Of a stretch of DNA of 64,000 nucleotides, positions 26,586 to 37,700 are shown piece after piece. The stretch is taken from NCBI GenBank assembly GCA_024449915.1, contig JAMZAV010003114.1, positions 124,001-188,000 on the forward strand, read 5' to 3'. The DNA comes from Sweltsa coloradensis. Taxonomy: Eukaryota > Arthropoda > Insecta > Plecoptera > Chloroperlidae. The position numbers and the translations under genes were made by a program. A model generated the notes under the pieces. That model made no database searches, was not told where the DNA came from, and worked only from the letters and a program-made list of their open reading frames with translations. Position 1 is the stretch's first letter; the number at the start of each line of letters is the position of its first letter.

Positions 26586-26829
26586 AACGTTCGCTACGCT
26601 CACTCGTTCAATTACAACGCTTATATTAGCTTCATGTGTTTGTATATGTCAATACTCAATGTCATTGGTTGAAGTGAAATAGGAATTAAATGGCACCTAA
26701 ACAGTGAACAGTTATGCATTATTTCCTTTCCTGGCCAGTAATGTTAAATAGACATAACAAAAAAAGGTATAAATTAAAATTATTATGCAGTGTTAAAATT
26801 ATATTAATTTGAAGTCACAAAATATCATC

Positions 26830-27110
26830 ATCATTCCTTGGCCTACCTCCTTCAATAGTTCCTTCATGCATTCTCTTGGGCGTCCTATAAACCATGTCAA
26901 CCGTGTCTTTTCATCCAGTCACCTAACTTCTCTACACCCAGCATTTCTATAATGTCCGTGTTTCTAATTCTATCCCTTCTCATCTTGCCTACTCTTCTCC
27001 TCAGGAATCTCAACTCTGCCGCCTCTACTCTCGATCTCCCTTATAGTCTAGCTTTCTGCTGCATACGGAAGGATCGGTACACTGAACGGGTATTTCCCTA
27101 TCCCACACAC
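26830..27110 (-). mobile_element. LINE 3' remnant
   Basis: Minus-strand translation with stops and shifts gives SRVEAAELRFLRR-type sequence followed by a motif resembling the tail of the 2545-3049 remnant. Strongly decayed and 5'-truncated. Confidence 0.45.
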
Positions 27111-27114
27111 TGGT

Positions 27115-30100
27115 AGTAGTTACTGACCTTCGTACTCTGTTTATCTCCTTCTCGACATTAATTTCCTTTCAATAATCAAGTGTGAAAAGGAAGAAAATTA
27201 GTGTCCATCACTTAGCAACCCCTCCTGTAAAACCAACTGGTGGGGAGAATAAACTGAGTGAGTAGAAGGGAGGGTAAAACTGTGGGAGACGTCTATGAAG
27301 AACTGCTGGAAGGACAGGAAGAAGCGGAGGGAACTCATGGAAACTCCTGTCGTAGAATCGTAGACTTGTGTATACAAAGAATCTTAAGTGGCTATTAAAA
27401 ATGTAATGAAATACAGCAAAGAACCACATTCATAGATGCACTGCTTAAGGCAAACAAACAAATTAATGAAGTTTATAAATATGAAGAATAGGTAGCTGGA
27501 AAGGAATTTACATGCATTGGAAAATACCGGTACCTAGAAATGAAACAAAACATTTAAAAGCAATTGTATATTTAAAGCTTTCAAACCTCAAATTTATGTA
27601 CAAACATTCAGTCAATATCAACTGGTAAAATTTCATACTTTACACCCCAATAAAAATTGCATACCTACATTCAACAAAATCACTTCCATATCGTCTTATA
27701 TAATTAATTGAAACTAGGAACACAAATACATATGAACACATTCGCTCCAGTGAAGCGCAAGGTGCAGAAGGACGAAAGCACGGTAGACTGCACATGGACG
27801 AACAAGACAAGTACAGAGTGACCACTAGTAGATCGAAGAGCATCGGCAACCTGTCTCGTTCATCTCTCGTCTGCGTGCAACGTCCGTAACGTCGTACCCT
27901 TCCCGTCACCGGAACATGTTTACATGTCTTCCTAGTTTCAATACTCAAGCCATTTAGGCCTCATCTATAACCATGAAAAAACAAAACAACTCATCTTATA
28001 ATTATGGGGATAGGGAACCAACAGCTTACCCGAAGTGAAGTAGGCAGGCCGTGATAGAAACACACAACACACAGAAACTAGTACATACGTAGTATCTGAA
28101 ATATAGTTTCTGTGTTTTACGCTTGTCTATTGCGGCCTGACTACTCCAGTTCAGGTCAGCTGTTGCATTTAATCCCTTTTAAAACGCTTGAGATCTACCC
28201 TTTGGCATTTCTCCAATAAATTTTATACTGATTAGAAATTTTTATAATTCACGCATTAAACTAGAATTACCTATTATTCTTATTATCACGGTGACAATGT
28301 AAAAAATATTGAATTGACTTTACCTCAGTGACATAGCATTTCTTTTTTTCCAAATAAGGACAACTCTTGAACAATACACAGGTTGCTCAGTGTATTAAAT
28401 ACACTTAGCAACGTAACGTAACATAACATACATCTTCAGCGTGCATGTGTAGTGTGTTAGGTACTGGTAGTTGGTACAATAAAAGAGGCCGGATAGCATC
28501 AGCTTGCAGAGCAATAGCTAACATAGCAAATAAACTATAATACCCACACTCTGGTTCAGCTACAATGACTGGGACATTTCAACGACAATCAATGCAATCA
28601 TTGTATCGGATACTATACTACAGTACAATACCACTATTGTAGAGCAGGATATTCTTTTAGTTTAGAACTCTTGATTCTAAGAAATAAGTTCAATTAAGTG
28701 CCAATGGAGTGTGGTTCAATGATGATTTCCAAACGTAACACCATACCCTATGCACCCTCTGTGAACTTCAGGGGTAGGGGGAGAGTTTGGTATAGCCTAC
28801 AAAACCCAAAACCCAACTAGTCATTTACCCGAAAATTATCACATTGAGGTGTCCTTTCTTAGATAGTTAATGTATACCGTACATACCAAATGTTCAAAGA
28901 TTTAGATTTAGCATTTTCAGATTCTTTCACTTTTTGTTTTGTTTGTGTAGGCCTACTATATTCCACTAAAACAAACTAAAACAAAACCCTACAGAATATT
29001 GACGATCAAACCTTTTTCTACTAATTGGAAGGTAATGATACAGTCATGCTAGCTTCTTACCATGTGTGCATGATAAAGGTAAACTCTTGGTCAAGAAAGC
29101 TTCACACCAGACTGTATAGTACAACACAGTGGCCTGTAGCCCTTCTTTAACCATAACATACAGTTCACTATTTGCTGGATAACAAACGTCATTTCATTAA
29201 TGGGTCCGTTACACATTAAATCAATGCTTTACTAATTACTATAGGCCTACATTAGAGCAAAATGATCCAAAAAATAACCTATCTAAATCTTCTTAGAAAA
29301 TGTTCTTTTAAAGTTTAAACCCGACTTTAACATGACAATCTGCTCCCGAGTTCTGTATGAATTTTAGTTTTAGTGAATTGAATTTATAAAATGAGTTTCA
29401 GCCTGCTTACTTAATATATTATTTAATTTATTTTGTTTCACATAAATACGTTATTAATGACAATTTTTAGTAGCATGGCCCATTAAGAGGAGGAGAAGTC
29501 AATTGACAGTTTGCAATATCCCGTTCATAGTCAAGAAGAACTCAGCATAAATCTTGACATAACTGTTAATAATGAATGAGGTCTGTTGCCTCAGAACAAG
29601 CAGCAGCTTCAAAGTTTTTGACAGAATTCAAAATAAAATTCAAAACATGAAAATAAAAAATCAATATAAAATAGATAGTATATCAAATGAAATGAAATGG
29701 AAATACTATATACGTACCTATGTATCAAAAAGGAAATCAATAGTTGAAAATTGTAGAGCTCATGTGCCCGTCTATATTTGCGCACTCTGTAATACATAAA
29801 CTTACACTGACCCATAACTATATATGTACTCCAAAAAAAAAGAAAAAAAAAAGATTGGCAAAAAAAAGAATTTGAACTACCTATCGATTTAAAATTTAAA
29901 TGCAATACAGTAGTTTGTAAAAATGCATAAAATGCAAAATGCACTATGCTCTGCAGGGGCGTACGCGGACGCCAGCTGTAAAAAGATTTTAAAAAAAGAT
30001 CCTTTTCTACGAAATGTTTTTCGGTTCCATTGAATTTTGTAAAAATGGGCTTGACTGCATGTTAGTTTTTTATTCTACCATAGGCCCTACACAAATATAT

Positions 30101-31783
30101 GTGTTCCATGTACATTGTACATACATTCAATATGCATTTGATTATTGACAATTGACATTGATGGCATTTTAAACTAAAGTCTTCTATCACATCAATGACA
30201 GAAGTCAGAAACAATGGCAAGGTTAAGTGGCCACGATGGAAATGTCCAAGCCAAGACTTTATTAGGGATAGAATCATTATTGCTTAAAGTTTTTAAAATA
30301 TAAGATAAAAATCTATTCAAAACTATGTCTTTAACATTGCATAATAAATACATTCATAATCCACAAACAACAAAAAAGGAAATGCAAAGTGCGTTACAAT
30401 TATGTCAGTGATGCAGGTGCCCAGTTTCACATTTTAAATTTGTGGGTATTACATTGAGCCTCATTTTACTTTTGCTATGCATTTAAAAGTTGTAAAAAAT
30501 AAATAAAAATACATCAGACGTCAAACTCGAATCTTCTGTTTAAAAAAGTAAAAATATAAATACTGTAAGTGTACCGGTATAATATATTTCAAAACTTGAG
30601 TTGGCTCAATGCTTGTGGCCTGTAAGTAAAATTGATGAAAGTTCACACCCAATGCTGTGGAAGTAATGGACTCAGTTCCAGTTAGCACTGCGACGTCATT
30701 GCACTTGACGAGTGTTGCACTAGGTAGGGCATTCTCTGTGGATCCTTTATATTGGATACCAAGAAAGAAGAATGCCTGAAAAAGTCCCTCTCCACAAAAA
30801 AAACAGTGCAACCACCCAACAACACGGCTTAGTGATACAATGATACAATTTACGACCCTCACATCTTACCGCAGTGCCGGAAAGAGCTATTGAGAGGGGG
30901 GGGGGAGGGGGCAGGCATATCAAATACAGTAATTCCAATTTAATTTACTGAGCAGAATTTGAAAAATACCCAGCTTTAACTGCACTTGATCCCTCGCACT
31001 GACCCTAGGACTGAGTGCGACCCAGTGCAGCATCTGCATGCCTAGTGCAACGTGGCCAATGCAACTTGTGACTGCCCAATGAAATAGAACCATCACTTTC
31101 AGTGCATCCAGTGTAAAATGCCATAAAAAAGATAGTGCAGGACTATAATTAAAAGTTAGGTAGTGTATGTTTAGTGCTACAATTGCACAAACAAAGGTGC
31201 ATCCCACCACAATAAGTTTGAGTTATTTACGGTGACAAATTTGATTGGTAAGTACAAAGTCCCATTATATTAGAGTAAAGTAGTCATAAGTCATACCATT
31301 ACAAGACTAGTCATAAACCCTTGTTATTTCAAAAGGAACCTTTTCAGGGTTCCTTGGAATTTAAATATATATTAGTATTTGCAAATGCAAGCTGGAACCA
31401 TCTCTCTCATAAACTAAACATTTCCAACTTTTGGGGTGGATTAAGACATTTGTTTGTAGCAATTGCCAATTGTGTTCTTCGCAGTAGAAAGAGTTGAGAA
31501 AAGTGGTGTTTTTTCTTCATGTCCCGAAGTGAAAATCAATAGGAACTACTTCTCACTTCACGCTTGAATCTCTTCATCAGCGCACATCCGGTCTGCGTCC
31601 GTCAATAGAAAGCGTTGCCTCACACAACCAAAACTCATTAGAACGTGACTAAGTGGTCGTAAGAGTCAAACTCGTAACTTCGTGTTTTTTGAGATAAAGT
31701 TAGCAAAACTCTGTGCTTGGAATTTAAAATTGCCACCTTATACCTTTGGTTTCCGTGTGTCTCCCTAGGGGTGGTGGCGGTGA
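27115..31783. other. gene-free AT-rich region 3' of MAN1B1
   Basis: No supported coding or RNA gene. It has simple tracts (A-rich near 29830-29850, G-run at 30896-30912) and short ORFs without family resemblance. The MAN1B1 3' UTR must occupy the right end, but I could not choose a polyadenylation site with confidence. Confidence 0.4.
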
Positions 31784-34700
31784 TCACGTGTTATAGATGG
31801 GGAGCGGGTGCGCCTCCGAGTTGAACACGAACTTGTCCAGGCTGATGAGCTGTCGGTCGTCGCTGAAGAGGAGGTAGAGATACTTGAGCGTCTCGCCGAG
31901 GAAGAAAGACTCCATCATGTCTCGTGGACGCAGGTTCTGGACGTTACGCACATTGCCGATAGATGTGTACCCGTTGGTTACCTTGGTGTATTTCTCAAAT
32001 GCCTGCAATGTGGAATAATATGTAATATGCTTATCCAACCTGTCAACCCTTCTCCAATATAAACAACTAATATGTTAAGCCTATGTTAGTTAACTAGGGT
32101 AAGTAAACCTGATTTGGAGGGGCCAATGGCCAATAGACCATTTTCAGAATTAACTGCGCATGCGAGCTCCGTTGCAAAGCATTATGGGAGAAAGGGCATT
32201 TACATGCTAAATGCCATATGATTGGGATTGTGGCTGACTGCAGTTCACAGTCGTTCGTCTTTACGTAAAGATTCTTTTTAGTTCCTTCCTGTAAGGATAA
32301 TTCGTTATTTTATTAGATTGTGAACGCAGTTCTCCACACACCCGAGCATATGGCATTTAGCATGTAAATGCCCTTTCTCCCATAATGCTTTGCGCGCGCG
32401 ATGTAGAGGGCGCTGGTGATTTTGTAAATCGTCTATTGGAGAGTTAGAGTTACAGGTACAGTTAAGAGAGATTAGTTTGTACAATAACAGTTGTCCCAAG
32501 AGTGTGAAGAGTGACAAGTGACAAGTGTGAGTGCCTCTGAGTATAGCACCTAGAAATACAAGGCCTACTAGATTTGACGAGCCACCTGAAATATAAGAAA
32601 ACATACCAACGGCTCTCTTAGCTAATTCTTACTGGAGTACCCTACCTGAAATATCTGCCATCCCCAGTCTTGGTAGGTGGTGTTGCCAGTCAGCTGGTAC
32701 ATGTACCACAGACTCTCGATAAACTCCGGACGAAGTAGATTGTGGGCGTCGTTCGTCTTTACGTAAAGATCCTCTTTAGTTCCTTCCTGTAAGGATAATT
32801 TGTTATTTTATTAGATAGTGGCAGTGCTGGGGATGTTCTTCTATGAAATTAACTTTATTATAGTTCTGTTCACTGTTAAATTAATAGCCTTACTTTTGAA
32901 AAGAGCAAGGTCATTTATTTGGAAAAAGAAATGTTAGTTAGTTATTGGGGTTTTAGCGCTCAAAACAGTAAGTTAAAAAAAAAAAATGTTATTTTTGAAA
33001 AGCCCTTTCCCTAACTGGGTACGATATTTTTACTAATATCCTTGGTAATTGCAAAGTAATATATTTAGGGCTGGGCGAGTACTCGAATTTTCGAGTGCGA
33101 GTAGAGTTCACGGCGAGTTCGAACAAATTCGAGTTTCATTTATTTTGAACGAGAATATTCGAGTGTCAATAAAACAGCATTTTCATTTACCGACCCTCAA
33201 AATTACGTGTTTCCTCCGTTAGATAGCAGCACAAGCGGCAAATCGAACTTCTTCCGACGTGAAACTCGTTATGATTGGCCGGCTGAACTTTGCGAGATCC
33301 AATTGGAGTTAGCCATTCATCACATGCGAGCGTTGATTGGCTGTCAGTTTTTGTGAAATCATTCACGTCTACCGTGTATCACCACTTTTTGTGTCCGAGA
33401 TGTTGTTGACACTGTATCTTTTGTTTGCTACGAAAGTAAAATGGTCACGATTCACAAGACGAGAGCAGAGGATCCAGATGATTCGTAAAAATATGCGGCG
33501 GACTAGGCTTAGGCGTAATTTAATTTCTTCTCTAAAGCATAGGCTTAGCATGGAATACAACAAAGGCTTAGCATGGAATACAATTCCGGTCCGTGTCGGT
33601 ATGCAAGAAAGTAGGCCTAATTTTTATTTGATTATCGATTAAAACTAAGGTTGCCCATCGATGTTAAATGCCAACATCGACATCGAATCAAAAAAATCGA
33701 TGTCAAATCGCGATGTCGAAATTTTTTCCGACATCGACATCGAAACACAAAAAAATCGACATCGAAATTCCAAAATTCGCCTTTGTAGCTGAAATATTAG
33801 CCTGGGTTCGTTCAGTACGAAATAATACGCGTGCGAAGTTACATAAAAAACGGACAGTAGGTATGTATCATGTTTCCCGAGAACGCCAAGTAGTGTCAAC
33901 ACTAGTCCGTGATGCAGGCCGGCCGGCGAGTTCTCCCCCCCCCCCTCACCCCGCCCGCTCCTACGCAATAGCTGATCCGGCACAACTCGGCCGCCGGGCT
34001 GCATGGAGTGAGGCAAATACTACGCGACTATCTCTCTCTCCCTTGTTGCAGACAAGTTTTTATCAGCACCTCTCACACGTGCGTGCAGGCAACAGCTGAT
34101 ATGGTGTGTACTGTGTAGCAGGCTATTAGTACTGACGGACGGAAATTCAGAGGCACTCAAGGTCGACAAGATAACAAGTGAAGTAGGCCTACATGTTATA
34201 GCCTTCTTTAATCAATGATGTTAGGAACAAAATCATTTCAATTTATTTTATATAAGACTTGTTTTTATTACGAAAATATAAAAATAAATATTATAAAATA
34301 AAACGAACAATAAATAACTGTTTCTGTAACAAAAAGTCTGTATTAAAAATCACCACACAAAAAACGAAAAATATCCAACATTATAATAAGAATTTGTTAA
34401 AAGATAACTGCAGATTGCAATGGATATTACAACCGACTGAAGAGAACACGTCAACTTAATCTCCGACTAAAACACAAGTGAAACAACGTCGATGACTGGA
34501 TGTACCACCCTCGCAGTCGCACATCCCTTGACCAACCTCAATCTTAACGGCAAGGTCGCTGACCCCGAGTGCAGGCAGTGAGAGCTCGATGCGGGGAGGG
34601 GGCAGGGCGTAGCCAGCCGGCCGGCCGGCCAGTGCAGGCGAGGCGACAAAAGACACGTCAGTGTGCGCGCGCTGTCATTGAAAACTCGCGATGAAAAAGT

Positions 34701-37700
34701 TGTGAAAAATGATGGGGACAAAATTAAGAGACCGTTTTTGGGGGGATTTTATTTTTTTATGCGCTTTATATTATTTTAATATTTATACTTGAAATTGGCG
34801 ATTTTTGGATTTGGCAAAAAATACAAAATATCTATATCATAAAAATCGATTTGATGTTTTAATAAAAAATCGATGTCGAAAATTTGCTTCGACATCGATT
34901 ATTAATCGATTAATCGATGTCGATGGGCATCCTTAATTAAAAAGATTATCGATTGACGTAAATAATATTGATATTTATAGATCCAAATTGGTTACACATG
35001 CACGATTATTGACATTCAAATTCATATCGAACGGCAACCCTACCACTAAGCAGCATCTTCTTACCTGAATATTGAAATAAGTGATCTCTGGTGCTAGGAA
35101 TGTTGGCTGCTGAGCATAGGTCTGGTAGCAGGTGGCAAGCAGGTCTTCTGCTAGATCCATGTGCTCTCTGGGCAAGCCATTGTGTACACCAAGAGCAAGG
35201 GTTCCTGGCAGATAGCAGGACAGGTGGTCCTTAACAGAAAACACAGTGCTCATGTAAACTAAGATTCTCCGAGTGGACAAGTAAAGCAACGTGCACTTGA
35301 GCACATGTCTGGAGCATTTAGGTCGCCAGCCAGCAAGAGTGGAAGGGGAAACGTCTGGTAAATCTCAAAGAACACTTCACACTGTATTCTAATGTGTCAG
35401 CACAAGTTAATTCTCTTACCATCTTAGGCTTGAAGTCCCTTCCTCCGGCCAGGAGTTCCCCTAGGAACAGGTACTTGTTCTGGGTTGTACGCTTCACTAG
35501 ATGCTTCTTCACGCCCGCCATGGCTTCCATGAAGTCGTCTCGCAAACTGAAGGCAAAGTGCACATTACAAGTAGGCGCACAAGTAGACTACAGGCCACCA
35601 AAACGGGCGTAGGCTACTGACCGAACACTACCACTACACCTCACGTAGTATAAATAAAAATAAATAAATAAATTGTATTTAGAGTCTATCCACTCAGTTA
35701 TATAATCATCATAATCATACCTAACCACTTTACAAGTAAAGGAAGGATTTGTAAAAATTTATGTTTGATTTGACTTTGCTTTTAAAGAAGTAAGCAACAA
35801 TCTGTTTTTGAGGGAATTAGGAAAAAAGCGGGGCTTATATGCGTGTAAATATGGTATTTAACACCTGACAAACCAAGCAGCTACTCATAGTGGAGCTCTT
35901 ATCTCTTAAGGCTCCAAGGGTTATTACTGTGGAGTAGGTCTATGGAAACTGAGTCAGAACTTACTAGTCTATGGTCCGTCCAGTCTGTATCCATTGCTTC
36001 AGCAGGTACTCATAGTAGCTATCTCCTCGAGCTCCAAGGGTTATTGTAGAGTATGAGCGGAACTTGCCCGTGTTGGCGTTAATGAAGATTGGCACCAGGC
36101 CTTCAGTCTTTTCTAAAGTGTGTATGTGAAGAGACACTTTTGCAGCAGCCTCCTGTTATCCAAACAAACACGCTAAGAATTAGCAAGTTGCAGCGACATA
36201 GGCCTACATTCCATGGATAACCTTCATATAGCACATACATAGGGATGGCATTTTGAACGGTCAAATTAAAATTGGTCATGACTCATAGTCATGAGTCATG
36301 ACCAAAAGTCGGTAAAATATAAGTAGGGTATATTTTCCTCGTACTGTATAAATTATTGCGACAGGATAGGCCTACTTACGAGTACGACAAGACATTTGTC
36401 TGCAACCTAGTTAATCAACATTCAACGGGGAATAATATTTATGATGAAAATGAGTGATTGGGGCAACATTTACTAGCTATTTGTCTGCTCCTGTCGAAAA
36501 GTATTCAAGGCAACACCAGTGAATTGTCCAATTTCAAATTTGGTATACCTAGATTGGAGAAGGGTTGACAGGTTGGGAAAGCATAGAGAACATAAAACCC
36601 AGCCTGAAGGGCTGGGGGCAACAAAACTTTTCACCTGCTGATGACAACTGCAGCTAATTTAAAGTTGTTTTGTTTGTTACCTTAATCCACGACGCGTTTC
36701 GTCCTTCTGGGACTCATCAGGCGGATGGTGGCCACTAAAAATCATTAGCTACATGCAAACAAACTAACAACACATAACCAAACCTGTGGTAGGGCCATGC
36801 ATGCAAGAAGCAAATTCTGCATGCATGTTTTTCATCATCAGCAAGGTTACTTCACACACCATTCATACTGGGGCACGCAATCAGCACAAACAGTAAGGGG
36901 CTTCCCTCCCAACTCTGGTGCTCGGGAGACAAGAAATCCATGACTTACCCTGGATTCGAACCAGGACCCTTGGCAACAAGAGAAAAGCTGCCCCTCCTGC
37001 TGTTGCTGGGCAAGGGTGCCTCTTCATTCATTCTAAGAGAAAGGGTTAGAGATAGGAAGGATGGAAAGTCACAACACAGCACAACCAGTGAGGGGGCTTC
37101 CCTCCTAGACTCTGGTGCTTGGGCGACAAAAGAACCATGTCTTACCCTGGATTTGAACCAAGACCCGTGGCAACGAGAGAGGCTGCCCTACTAATTGTGA
37201 CTGGGATTCGAAAACGAAAGGAAACAATACTACAAATTGCAAGCTCTTGGCCAGGGTAAGTCATGGATTTCTTGTCTCCCGAGCACCAGAGTTGGGAGGG
37301 AAGCCCCCTTACTGTTTGTGCTGACTGCGTGCCCCAGTATGAATGGTGTGTGAAGTAACCTTGCTGATGATGACAACATGCATGCAGAATTTGTTTCTTG
37401 CGTGGCCCTACCACAGGTTTGGTTATGTGTTGTGAGTTTTGTTTGCATGTAGTTAGCTGATTTTTAGTGGCCACCATCCGCCTGATGAGTCCCAGAAGGA
37501 CGAAACGCGTCGTGGATTAAGGTAACAAACAACTTTAAATTAGCTGCAGTTGTCATCAGCAGGTGAAAAGTTTTGTCGCCCCCAGCCCTTCAGGCTGGGT
37601 TTTATGTTCTCTATGCTTTCCCAACCTGTCAACCCTTCTCCAATCTATACTAAACTAGCCGATTGGCCTTTTCCTATTTGTAACATAAGTAACCAATTTC

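Larger units (their letters stand above)
36543..37692. mobile_element. fold-back retroelement-like insertion with two hammerhead ribozymes
   Basis: About 400-bp inverted arms (36550-36955 and 37250-37655) flank a centre containing a further diverged direct copy of the inner unit (36890-37000 repeated at 37086-37190). A 15-bp duplication, ccaatttcaaatttg, brackets the insertion at 36528-36542 and 37693-37707. Family A copy 1 has only one version of this site. Each arm has a complete hammerhead core, then a tail ending in GTCAACCCTTCTCCAATCTA. Hammerheads of this minimal type are known from Penelope-like elements and retrozymes. No reverse transcriptase is present here, so membership is inferred. 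It lies in MAN1B1 intron 6. Confidence 0.75.

Noticed and set aside
33668..34099. 143-codon plus-strand ORF and its antisense partner
   Set aside because: Composition reflects the CATCGATG word array and GC-rich interior of a MITE; no domain recognised.
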